From Mesorhabditis belari (lineage: Eukaryota > Nematoda > Chromadorea > Rhabditida > Rhabditidae): DNA of 64,000 bases. The translations under genes were made by a program, and so were the position numbers. Below are positions 21,409 through 32,500 of the stretch, one piece after another. The DNA lies in NCBI GenBank assembly GCA_958450365.1, contig CAUEEP010000728.1:2773533-2837532 (forward strand), given 5' to 3'. The notes beneath the pieces were generated by a model. The model searched no databases and was not told where the DNA came from. It saw only the letters and a program-made list of their open reading frames with translations. The first letter of the stretch is position 1. Every line of letters begins with the position of its first letter.

Positions 21409-24381
21409 TCACCAATTTTGTTTATAATAATCAAAGTATAAAGTTGTTTCAGAGTCTCTCGATCGTTTCTCAGGACGAATCTCGATTGGCTGAAGACCGA
21501 AAATATTTCTCCAAATATCGACATAATGATGACGCCATTCATCAACAGAATATAAAACAGTGAAAAGAAAGAAAAGTGTATATCTAGAATGAGAAAAGTT
21601 TAGGGTTTTATTACAAGCTTACAAGACAATCCATAGCTCGAAGAGAGATCCCAAAATCTGTGCGGGGATTGATGTTTGGTCAAAGATTGCAAAAGTGATC
21701 ACACCAAAAATCGCACCGAGACAATTGAGAAATGAGAGAGTGATGAGGAGAGTGTGCAGGAGCTGAAAGGTGGGTTTTTGAAGAAATGAAAGGAAAAGAA
21801 TCAGAATTGCATCGGAAATTACGATTGAGTCATTTCCCTAGGCTTAGCTAAAGTAGATTTTGAAAGAAAAAAAGAAATAATACAAAATAGTGTTGTTAGT
21901 TTGCCAATCCAAGGCCTAGCCTACCAGAAGCCAGGTATGAACCAAGATTTAGAGCTAGACTGGACATAGCCCTTATGACCGATTGGATAAGAGCCCTATC
22001 TCTTGGCCGGAAGCTCGAGGGTTCAAACCCACCTGTCACCTTTTGGTTCTTTTTTTTTTCCATATAAATTTTTTCTTGATTTAGGGCTTGGAGCTTTTAC
22101 TTGTTTGTCCCAAATTATTCGTGTGAATAAATATATTTTTCTTTTAATTCTTGATAAATCCCCACCTTGAGTGCCCTCAAATTCTCGTCAACTTGAAAAC
22201 GAAGCGACAAATTGTACTCGATTCCGCAGTGATCTTTCGACAAATGTGTGCGCAATTTCTCATTGTAATCATGCAATTTCTTGTAGCCCTGAAATATATA
22301 TTGCTACTCAAGAGAATCTAGATGATCTTTACGCAAAACCACAAAAACTACATGATCGATGAGAGATAAGCATAGAATTAACATTGCAAAAGCTTACATA
22401 TATTGTTACCAAAGCCATGACAATATAAGCAGGTGAGGCGATGCAAATTGTTGTCACAATGTCAAAAGCAAAAGCTGAATAGCTTAGTTTATAGAAATTA
22501 AAAGTATATTTTACCAAATAACGTGAAAATTGCAGCACTGATGTTTAAAATGATGACAATGAGTAAGATTAGAAAAGAAATTTGTGGACGCTTTCGCTGC
22601 TCATAGTCAGCAATGAAATAAGTGGCGAATATTCTGAAATCATTTACTTAAAAGGGTAATTTTCCATGGATTTCTCAAAAATTGTTCTCTTGGTGCGGAA
22701 TTTCTATTCTAGATATCGTAGAATAGAAAAGCTCTATAGGAGCTCGAAGTTTACTCTCAAACAAGCGCTCATATCTTGGCACTAGTACGTTTGTTTCTAC
22801 ACGATTAAATATCAAATTAAAGTAGAGAAAATGGATGATTTTTTAAGTTATAAAGCATATTTTTAGCATTAACCAGCGCATAGAAAAAATGATTGGAGAG
22901 TGGTTAAAAAAAGCCAAAAAGTAATTCATCATTTCAAGAATAAATCCGTTTCTGATAATAAAATACGATTAGGATTTAGCTTCACGAACATCATCAAATC
23001 TTGCTCTTGCTTTAAAAGATTTGAAGATATAACTAAACTAGTTTATTCATGAATGTTACCTCTCTAAAGTAATTTCCTGTACAATTAATGCTTCGATGAA
23101 CACCACAAAGAAGGAATAAAGTGATAAGAAAACGCCAAAGAAATCCGAGAATATTGAAACTAAAACTTTTCATAATATTGGGTTGGTGAATTAAAAACTG
23201 CGGGCTATTGTCATATATGACAGTTTGAGCACTTTCTTCAAAAGAAACCCATTTTGGTGTCAATGGAAAAGTTGTAGAGAATCAAAAATCAAGCTTATAT
23301 CCAAATTTTCAGAACGATTCAAAAACTCGTTTTCAAGAAATGCTAAATTTACGAATTTTCACAAAACTTGCATTTTAAGCGAAACTACTAAGTGTAGCTT
23401 TTTGGAAATTTGGCTATAAGCCTAATTTTTGTTTCTCTACAACTTTTCCATTGACACCAAAATGGGTTTCCTTTGAAGAAAGTGCTCAAACTGGGACATC
23501 TCCAGTCCTCCATTTTTGAGTCTCACACTTGTCTCACACACAAACCAAAATCCTACTACGAAAGAGGAATCAATGTTGCAAAACTGACTCGCTCTAAAAT
23601 AAATAGCCTTGTTTGGGAACTTTTGGCGCATTCCCCAGACAGTCCGGACCTCGACCCTTTTGATTACTATTTATTCCGGATCATGGGTAATGAGCTTGCG
23701 GGAGAACACTTTGATTCGAAAGAAGCAGTCAGAAATTGGCTTTGAAAAGTTTTTCGATTCAAAACCAAAATCCTATCACGAAAGAGGAATCCCCAAACTG
23801 CCTGTAAAATGGGCAGAAGTCGTCAATAATAATGGAAATTATTTCGAATGGATTGATGGTTTTATGTTGAATAAATTTTAGTTCAAAGTCCCGCAGTTTT
23901 CAATTCACCAACTCAATAATTTAAATTTTAAAACTTACCATGAATCCTTAGATAACCTAATTGATAAAAGATCAAAAAGAAAACGGAAATCTCAAGGAAA
24001 AACATATTAACGGATATGAAGAGAAAGATTCGAATCAAATTATAATGAAATATTGATGAGTTAGCGATCATCCAAATGAATGGGATGAATAAAATTATGG
24101 AAATAATTTCAACGATCATCACAAGGAAAGTGATTGAGTAAACGGAATAGAGAAATGACGGGGAAACCTGAAAAAAGTGATCGTTGGCTTGACAAAAGGC
24201 TTCACTTGCTCTTTAAATGTGCTTTGTGTTATGTCAACATAGAAACACACACAATCTCTAGCATACCAAAAGTTTCCTCAGGAAAATTAATCAGACCACT
24301 CACCTCCAAAAATTGAACATCAGCAAGAACGGCTAAGAATATTGTCATGTTTTTTCCAAGAATTTGAAACTCATGCAGCAT
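21409..24381 (-). CDS. Sre-family seven-transmembrane chemoreceptor
   Basis: Minus-strand exons, in coding order: 24381-24304, 24167-23939, 23159-23060, 22633-22515, 22474-22398, 22288-22166, 21762-21623, 21583-21409. All phases agree and give 346 residues with no stop, the usual length of nematode Sre receptors. Family marks are IFHYNLIRIF after TM2, ERIFATYFIADYEQRKRP at the TM3 end, NLSLRFQVDENLRALK before TM6, and the C-terminus TTLYFDYYKQNW. Hydrophobic segments fit seven TM helices. The start is the ATG at 24381, seven bases after a TTATTCAG acceptor; a longer N-terminus is possible. Introns carry a mariner remnant (23178-23916), half of a MITE (22733-22925) and a tRNA-like sequence (21971-22040), yet the gene looks intact. 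Sre proteins act in chemosensory neurons; the ligand is unknown. Confidence 0.88.
21971..22040 (+). pseudogene. degenerate tRNA-like sequence in Sre intron
   Basis: D-arm-like GACCGATTGGATAAGAG and B box GGGTTCAAACCC are present, and TTTTGG follows. The acceptor and anticodon stems pair poorly, so it is probably a tRNA-derived relic. Confidence 0.45.
22733..22925. mobile_element. half copy of the 38373 MITE in Sre intron
   Basis: 'gaagtttactctcaaacaag' through 'agtagagaaaatggatgatt' matches the left arm of the palindromic MITE at 38373-38805; the second arm is absent here. Confidence 0.7.
23178..23916 (+). mobile_element. internally deleted mariner element
   Basis: TA-flanked 739-bp element with 30-bp terminal inverted repeats (TTGGGTTGGTGAATTAAAAA at the left; TTGAGTTGGTGAATTGAAAA read inward at the right). 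The interior encodes only the transposase C-terminus: SPDSPDLDPFDYYLF, then after a frameshift FFDSKPKSYHERGIPKLP and NNNGNYF, ending near 23880. The N-terminal half and the first two catalytic positions are gone. A full mariner is about 1.3 kb. It lies in the Sre intron between exons 2 and 3. Confidence 0.88.
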
Positions 24382-24840
24382 AGCTGAACTGAATAAAAGA
24401 TTCAAAAAAGAATCTAAAAACGTAAACACGAAAAAATCTTAGATAAAATAAGAATTAAGATCATTTAAAAAGATAAAGACAATTTTGAGTCAATAATTGC
24501 AATGTTTGCAGTGATTTCAGTGATTTCAGTCATTGTTTTATGTTTTTTTTTTGTATTTTTCAAAATGAATTTCAAATAAAAACAATTCTAGTAAATAAAG
24601 AAAGCATTTATTGAGAAAAAAAAAATCAAATCTTTTCCTATAAACTTGGATGATTTTGGATGGATGATTTTTCTGTGAAATCACAACTTTCTCGATTTCA
24701 CCTGAACATTTTTCTTTTTAATTTGAAAATTTTCACCTGACTATTGAGAGATTAGCTTGTTTTTACAGATTTCAAGCAAAACATTTAGCTTAGCTTAAAG
24801 AATATTTCTTTGATAATGAAAAAAATGATAACAAAATCAG

Positions 24841-25104
24841 TTCCAAACTTCATCAACCTCGTTTTGCTAAAAAATTCACTTGGCCTTCGATTGCACAAAC
24901 ATTTTTACGACTAAAACTTATAAAAGCTTTAGTGTTTATTTAATAATTGAAAAGTTTAATGTTTTCTGATTGAAAAACATTCATTTACTTAAGTTAAAAA
25001 AACCAAGAAATCCCTGATTAAGAAAGGTTTATTGAGAAAAATACATTTCTCTAGAATCAGTTAGGCAGTAGTTTAAATGATTTAAATGATTCCACAAATT
25101 TTCC
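24841..25104 (+). repeat. long direct repeat, left copy
   Basis: 264 bases starting TTCCAAACTTCATCAACCTC and ending ACAAATTTTCC. It is repeated at 25477-25755 with small indels and about a dozen substitutions, and borders the left side of the cathepsin fragment. Confidence 0.85.
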
Positions 25105-25105
25105 G

Positions 25106-25476
25106 CGCTTCAACGTGGCAAAGAAGGGGAAATGGCCGATGACAATGGTTTCGCCACAAATATCAAAGACAAAATATACTCAAAACTTTGCATAATCTCA
25201 AGCTTTTAAGCCATTGAGTTAATTGAGATGATGTTTTGATGAAGTTAAACGATTCAAATGATAAGTAAACCTTGTTCTGACGAGTTTTGACGAAAGAAAT
25301 TTTTACTCCTTTTCCACAAGAATTTTATCCATCTACTTACTCTAATAATACTGAAGTATTAAGTAAAATAAGATTTTAGGAGATTATCGATTGTGGTGGT
25401 AAAGGAAAATGTCAAGGAGGGACAGTTGGTGATGTGTTGGAACACGCAAAACTGAATGGGCTTGTTGAAGAAGGAT
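25106..25476 (+). pseudogene. duplicated cathepsin Z fragment (exons 9-10 with intron)
   Basis: 371 bases matching 31666-32036 of the cathepsin Z gene without indels and with roughly nine substitutions. It covers most of exon 9, the intron and most of exon 10. The exon 9 donor CAG-GTATCG has become CAA-ATATCA, so it cannot splice normally. The intron is retained, so this is a DNA-level copy and not a processed pseudogene. It fits exactly between two long direct repeats. Confidence 0.9.
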
Positions 25477-25755
25477 CCAAACTTCACCAACCTCGTTTTT
25501 GCTAAAAAATTCCCTTGGCCTGCGATTGCACAAACATTTTTACGACTAAAACTTATAAAGCTTATAAACTTATAAAAGCTTTAGTGTTTATTTAATAATT
25601 GAAAAGTTTAATGTTTTCTGATTGAAAAACATTCATTTACTCAAGTTAAAAAACCAAGAAATCTCTGATTAAGAAAGGTTTATTGAGAAAAATACATTTC
25701 TCTAGAATCAGTTAGGCAGTAGTTTAAATAATTTAAATGATTTCACAAATTTTCC
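25477..25755 (+). repeat. long direct repeat, right copy
   Basis: Second copy of the 24841 repeat, with one extra 'cttataaagcttataaa' stretch. Starts immediately where cathepsin homology ends. Outer flanks on both sides read ATCAGTT, which might be a target duplication. Confidence 0.85.
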
Positions 25756-26569
25756 GGATCAGTTTAAACTAGACTAATAATAAGTCTAGCTTCAGTTGAT
25801 TCACGAGTCTAACCAACTGGTTCGACCATCAGTCAACCATGGTTTCTATAACAAAAGTCTTGACCACTTTTTGCATTGTAAGATCTTAAAAACCTGGCTC
25901 CTATTTATCAAAGGCATTAACTATTTACAAGTATAACATTTTAGTAATTTATTGTATTCTTAAAATGTGTACTCTTATCTTATAAAGAAAAGCTGGAATT
26001 GAGTAAAATGTGTACTCTTATTTTATAAACAAAAGCTGGACCTTGTTGAAGTAGCCAAGAAAATTTGTTAATCCTCGATCATTAATCAAAGTCGCTAAAT
26101 CAAAAGCTAATTTCTTGAAAAGAAGAAAATAACTTGAGACAATGACTAGAGAATATAAAGTTCGGGAAACTTTGCAGCTTAAAACCTACAGATTTTTCTG
26201 ATCATTTTTGCAAGATTGGTTTTGTGCCTATTAGAGAAAATGACTCCCTCCATATTTGGCCACTTTTCTCTCACTTTAATCTAATTTATCTAATTAACAT
26301 ATCTAATTAACAATCTAATTTATCTAATTAACATATAAAGAAATATTGATTGTTAGCTCTTAGCTGTTAGAAATATTGATTGTTAGACTTAAATACACAT
26401 TTTTCTTTTATATTTTGATTGAATAAGGGTGGCTGGTGATGATACTGAAAAATATCTATTATACGAGAAATAAAGAATGTTTTGATGTATAATATTTATT
26501 ATATTTATTATTTATGTTTTGATGTATAATATTTATTATTTATGTTTTGATGTATAATATTAGGTTGAT

Positions 26570-27079
26570 GCATAAGTCTTTTCGTTTTTTTCGTACTTCT
26601 GTTAAAAAGTAACAAATTCACCAATTAATCTATAGTTTGCTCTATAAAAAAAGTGTTTTTTTGTTCAATTTGCATCTTTTAAAATCAATTTCGGTTCACT
26701 TTCAAGCAAATTCGAGAGTGAAAAACGGCTTTTTCGTAAAAATCTATAAAAAACTCTACGGAAAAATTGGCTGAATGAATTTCTCTGAAATTTTGGCGAA
26801 ATATCAAACTTTTTTTTCTCTATCTTTTATCTATTGACACGAAGATAGGTTTTCTTTAGCTAAGGTGTCTAAACCGCATCATCGAGTTAGCCCTTTTTGA
26901 CTACCCGACTTCATACTCTCAAGAAAATCCAGGCATTAAATATTTTTAAACCCGTTTTAATGTTATTTTGCAGAAAAATAATTGCTTTTTCTAATGAAAT
27001 CAACCGTAGTTTAATTGGTGCATTTGTTGGCTTGAAACGGCAGACGAAAAGGAACGAAAAGACTTATGCATCAACCTAA
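26570..27079. mobile_element. mariner-type MITE, TA-flanked
   Basis: 510 bp with inverted ends TTAGGTTGATGCATAAGTCT / AGACTTATGCATCAACCTAA, flanked by TA. The interior has a stretch resembling the 5' region of the 23178 mariner ('gacac..aagataggttttctt') but no usable transposase frame. Confidence 0.85.
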
Positions 27080-27483
27080 TATTAACAAAACTAAAAGCTT
27101 AACAATTGATATTTTAGTAATTGCTGAGGTTTTTAGCGATCGCCGCAAACTTACACTATCATTTAAACCTTTCGAGATGCCTACGAGCAATACAATCCTC
27201 ATTTTTAGATAAACCTAATTGATCGGAAATCTATTTGCCTTTTATTATACACTTATTAAGACTATCCATCTAATTCGCGGAATTTTTATTTCTTATCTTT
27301 TCTATAGGTTCTATTAATGTCGATCTATCACAGCCACTTGGATAATTTGACCTCGATTAATCTTGCTAGAAAAATCCACTCTTTTAAATGCAATAAGATA
27401 TACACCGGCGACTTTAGATGTGGTTTATAATCACAATTCGTCACACACAATCCTAGGCTATAGCTTAACTTAACCCACGTCTA

Positions 27484-28759
27484 CAGGGTGCGGCATAAGT
27501 ATGGTTACAAGGTTGTAACATTGATTTAAGAAACTGATTGATTTTTATTTCTTGCCAAAGGATTATTTTCTCTTAATTTGAATGCTTTTTTATATTATGT
27601 GGGAGTTTTTAAGCAAATTTTTAAGTTTGGACATAATGGTGAAGGCTTCTCCCAACCGTGCCGCTATTCTTCAGCTTGGAGCACAAGGACGATCAACTTC
27701 GGATATTGCCAAACTGCTGAAAATGCATCGAATGACGGTATACCGCATTTTGCAACAAAATAGAGTCGAAGAGCTTCCTAAAAGTGAACGTCCGCCAAAA
27801 ATTGATCACACGAGACTCAAGAAAATCATTAAGAAACGAATCAAGCGCAATCCTGCCCGGAGCATGAGAAAAATGGCTCCCCAATTGAATGTTTCTGATA
27901 GAACTATCCGTCGTATCGTCAAAAAGGATCTGGGTCTTCACCCTTACAAGTTAAGGAAGCATAATGGCCTGACGGATCTTCAAATGAGAAACACGAAGCA
28001 AAAATGTGCTCTTCTTCTTGCGAGGGCCGCAAATGATGAGCGTCTGACGATGCTTTTTACCGACGAGAAATTAGTCAACATTGAGCAAGTTTTCAACTCT
28101 CAAAATGATCGAATTTTGGCTCACAGCCCTCAAGAAGCAAATGAAAGTGACCGATTTGTGGACACGAACTCACATCCAGCAGGAGTCATGGTTTTTGCAG
28201 AGGTGTCAGCAACCGCTGATTTTCGTTAATAAAGGGCTGAAAATTAGCACAGACGTGTATCTGGACGTTCTCACAAAACATGCACAGCCGTGGAGTCAAG
28301 GAGATTATCAAAATCAGCGCTGGACGTTGATGCAAAACGGCGCCCCAGCGCACAAAGCAAAAAAGACTCAAGAGTGGTGTCGAAACAATTTGCCCGACTT
28401 CATTCCCGCCAATGAATGGCCAGCTAATTCGCCCGACATGAGTGTTATGGATTTCTGTGTTTAGGCAATTTTGGAGCAAAAGCATGCACAACAAAACATG
28501 CAAACTTTGAAAGTCTGAAAAAGGCTCTGAAGAAAGCCTGGGCGGAAATTCCACAAAGTACCCTGCGGGCCGCCGTGGAAAGTTATCCAAAGCGTCTTAA
28601 AGCCGTTATCAAGAATAAAGGTGCCCATATTGAATAATTTGTTATTTTTAAATGAATATGATTACTGTTGTTAATTTTAAATTAAATTTACATGAATCCG
28701 TTCATATTTCATTACGATACACGGTTCTGAGTCTGTAACCATACTTATGCCGCACCCTG
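27484..28759 (+). mobile_element. full-length DD37D (maT-like) Tc1/mariner element
   Basis: 1276 bp flanked by TA. Inverted ends CAGGGTGCGGCATAAGTATG and CATACTTATGCCGCACCCTG are perfect over 20 bases and extend further (GTTACA). It carries one transposase pseudogene at 27636-28637. Length and organisation match an autonomous Tc1/mariner. Confidence 0.92.
27636..28637 (+). pseudogene. DD37D transposase, broken
   Basis: Starts MVKASPNRAAILQLGAQGRS; residues about 1-110 form two HTH motifs (SDIAKLLKMHRMTVYRIL and SMRKMAPQLNVSDRTIRRI). The first catalytic Asp is in LFTDEKLVNIE. The frame breaks near 28220, continues as LIFVNKGLKISTDVYLDVL in another frame, and meets an in-frame TAG at 28462 (VMDFCV-stop-AILE) and a second shift near 28490 before ending AVIKNKGAHIE. 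The second catalytic position reads MQNGAPAH, Asn in place of the expected Asp (the copy at 56963 keeps Asp). There are 37 residues between it and the third Asp (VMDFC), which defines DD37D. Not functional. Confidence 0.88.
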
Positions 28760-28880
28760 TACATTCCCGGCGGCTCCCTGATCCCTAATCTTATTGGACG
28801 GTCTCTAGATAGCTTGTTCTGGCGGTGACGAGAAGGCGAAGACGACTTCTGGCATTAAGGACCTGGGCCCATGAACTGGT

Positions 28881-28953
28881 CCACCGGGGGATGGGATCGA
28901 ACCCAGGTCTCTAATTCCAGAGACAACCACATTGTCGTTGCACCACTACGACG
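28881..28953 (-). pseudogene. degenerate tRNA-like sequence
   Basis: The minus strand has an A-box-like GTAGTGGTGCAACGAC and B box GGGTTCGATCCCA, with a strong GTCTCT/AGAGAC stem near the anticodon arm; the loop size is non-standard. Likely a tRNA relic. Confidence 0.4.
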
Positions 28954-29541
28954 AATGAAGTCCGGCAATGAAACTAGTTGTTAGTCTATAGAGACATTGA
29001 TCCTTTCTCATAAGTATTATTAACTTTCTTTTTCATGAAATCGTTCTAATATATTTTTAGAGTCAAAATAGAAATTTTATGGCATATCAAAATATGCCAG
29101 AAATGGCCAATGACCTAATTTTAGGTTGCTTCCAAAACTATGCAAAAATAACGGTAAAGACCATGATGCTATTTCAGTGGTCAATACTAGTATACTAGAG
29201 TAAACAAACGCCCATAGCATATTCGATTTTCAGAGATTTAGAAAAAGCACGGTGAAAAGGGATCAGGACTTTTTCGCTAACCTAACATACAGTTTAGAGT
29301 TCTTCTCGAACATATCCCGTCCTTTTTTCATTTCAACAACCTTTAAGGGATCAACGAATTCAGTGGTGGGGGTGAAAGAAAGGAAAGAAAGAGAAGCTAT
29401 CTTTTCAAAAAGCTTATCAATTTTTGGGAGGACGGTCTGGGAGTGCTTTCTTAAAGAAAAAAAAAGCGAAGATCACCTCTTCGATTTATTTTCACCCCAC
29501 TTTTTGGCTCCTAGGGTTATCCCATTGGAGAAGGCGCTAGA

Positions 29542-32500
29542 ATGAAATTGTTTCTGCTGATTTCTTTGTTATTCGTGGTGAATGTTGAGGTGAGTTGAAG
29601 AAGTTGAAGTTGGATTATAAAAAAGCCAACACGATACCGATAAATCTTGTTCTACATGTTTTTGTGCTCAAAAAATGAAACGCACTTCTTCTGGCACTAG
29701 ATTCCAAGTTTTCTTCTCTTTAATTTCATGTCAAATAAAAGAGTTGAGTGTGCCAGACCGGGTGTGTTCAGTACATGAGTATGATTTCACCTTTTCAGTC
29801 AACATGGATGAAATACCCAACGCTGATGATCCGAAAGGCTCAACACATGTTGAACTTGAACGATAAACTCCCGGCACCAAATGTAAGTAATTCGAAAACG
29901 AACTTAACTCAAGAATATCGGATTTCTAGTTCTTAAGAAAGAGTCAAACGAGTTTAAAATCCAATTTTACAGGCCGATGCTCAACTGACTCGTGGGAATC
30001 TTCAAGAGTCTCGTGTCGAGAAGGTGAGTAAAAAGCTGTAGAATCAAAAAAAAACCATTTTAGATGAAAGCTGAGGATTATATTGATGACGAGGAAGGAG
30101 CTGAAGAATTCATTCGAGCACTTGGAGGAGTTAGATTTGAGAAAAGATAAATAATAAAGTATTTTCAGAGCTCAAAATCTCTTTTGGAGGATTTCGAGAA
30201 GGGAAAACTTGAGAAAAGTCGACAGGGAATCGTCGTGAATGGAAATCGATATGAGAAGACATTCGATCAGGTGGGGATGATTTAAATTTAAAATTGTATT
30301 ACAGGGTGTTCAATTCAAACTGGTATTCTGCAAAACTGGCTAGCGGTGGTCGGTGTGGTGTCATAGCGAATCATTTGTGCTCTAAAATTTTTCATATTTT
30401 TTCACGAAAGCCATCACTTAGTAGGGGGATATCATGAGCTAATGGATGCCACCATGGTCACCACCACAAGATCATCAATAGGATAAAATGTTTACCATAA
30501 AGTGGAGCTTTCTACTGACATCATGGTGTCATACTAGAGCTAATATGTAAACTAAGATTATTAACCAAACAACTTCTTGAATAGAAGTTTCTTGGAAAAA
30601 CTAGACCTCTCTTTGAAGACGGTGAGTTGAAAGGACCTTATTTATAAGAGATTAGTGCAAGTACCAGACTAATAATCTGTTTGGTTAATAATCTTAGTTT
30701 ACATATTAGCTCTAATATGACACCACGATGTCAGTAGAAAGCCTCCACTTTATGGTAAACATTTTATCCTATTGATGGTCTTGTGGTGGTGACCATGGTG
30801 GCATCCATAATCTCATGATATCCCCCTACCGAGTGATGATGTTTTCGTGAAAAAATATGAAAAATTTTAGAGCACAAATGATTCACTATGACGCTCCGCC
30901 GCCAATTTTGAAGAATACCGGTTTGAAAGCGTTCTTTTTTTATTTGACACCCTGCATATTTCTACCGTACCTAAACCACTTGACACTTATTCTAGGATAC
31001 TCGAACAATGGACACGAGCATGTTGAAGCCGATGCCCGCGAAAGTGTGGGGAAATGAGGTTTGTTTCCTTTTCCAGTCAGAGGATTTATTGTCAAGCTTA
31101 ATGTGGTGTAAGAAATCTAGATGAAATGTAAATGAGAAGCTTTTCAAATCTAGCTCTTCAAATCTAGCCATTCAAATCTAGCCCTTCAAATCTAGCTTTT
31201 CAAATCTAGCTCTTCAAATCTAGCTCTTCAAATCTAGCTCTTCAAATCTAGCCCTTCAAATCCAGCTCTTCAAATCCAGCTTTTCAAATCAAAACGATTT
31301 CAGGAAAGCACGGAGGTTGAGCTCGAGAATCGTCCATCTTTCATTGGAGGACTCCTAAAATCGGAGAAAGTCTACATGCACAAGTAAGCATCTAAACCAA
31401 TTTCTAAACATTCTAGACTCAAATTTACTTTCAACTTTAAATCCAACTTTTCTAGACTCACTGAACGTGACTGGGAATCGGACGACTACGATTTCAAGGA
31501 TTTACCCGAATCATTCGACTGGAGAAACGTGAACGGGACCAACTATTGCTCACCAAACAGAAATCAACACATCCCAGTTTACTGTGGATCGTGCTGGGTA
31601 TTCGGAACAACAGGTTTCAAGGTTAAGCATATTCTAAAAAAACATTTTTAGGCATGTTAAACGATCGCTTCAACGTGGCAAAGAAGGGGAAATGGCCGAT
31701 GACAATGGTTTCGCCACAGGTATCGAAGACAAAATATGCTCAATAGTTTGCATAATCTCAAGCTTTTAAACCATTGAGTTAATTGAGATGAGGTTTTGAT
31801 GAAGTTAAACGATTCAAATGATAAGTAAACCTTGTTCTGACGAGTTTTGACGAAAGAAATTTTTACTCCTTTTCCACAAGAATTTTATCCATCTACTTAC
31901 TCTAATAATACTGAAGTATTAAGTAAAATAAGATTTTAGGAGATTATCGATTGTGGTGGTAAAGGAAACTGTCAAGGAGGGACAGTTGGTGATGTGTTGG
32001 AACACGCAAAACTGAATGGGCTTGTTGAAGAAGGATGCAATGTGTACAGAGCAGTGAATGGAGGTGAGATCAAGTTATTCTTGTTTGTTATCACGTTATC
32101 AACGCTTTCAATTCCAGAGTGCTCACCATTTCACCGTTGTGGATCGTGCTGGCCGGATCATGCTGGCGGTTGTTTCCCGTTAACGAACTACACTCGTTAT
32201 TATGTTAAAGAGTACGCTCCAGTGAGTTGCAAAAGAACAAACATATGAACAAACATAAGAATATAAGAAAACAAAATAAGAATCAAATTTTAGTTCAACG
32301 GCACATCTGTGGAGGACATCAGGAATAAATTGAAGGTAAACTTAAATAGAGTGATATCAAATCGTGGGTGAGTGATATCAAATCTTATCACCAAATCCTC
32401 AGGCTGAGATCCAAGCTCGTGGACCGATCGCGTGCGCTATCGGAGCAACGAAGAAATTCGAGTTCGAATATACAAAAGGAGTGTATTTTGAGGAGAGCAA

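Larger units (their letters stand above)
24382..29541. other. transposon-rich region between Sre and cathepsin genes
   Basis: No host gene seen. Contains the direct-repeat-flanked cathepsin fragment (24841-25755), a short repeat 'aaaatgtgtactcttat' (25966 and 26006), an AT-repeat run at 26480-26570, a mariner-like MITE (26570-27079), the DD37D element (27484-28759) and a tRNA-like relic (28881-28953). 29000-29540 is unassigned and should include the cathepsin promoter. Confidence 0.5.

Noticed and set aside
24841..25755. LTR retrotransposon interpretation
   Set aside because: Direct repeats do not start TG or end CA, no primer binding site or polypurine tract seen, and the cargo is a host gene fragment.
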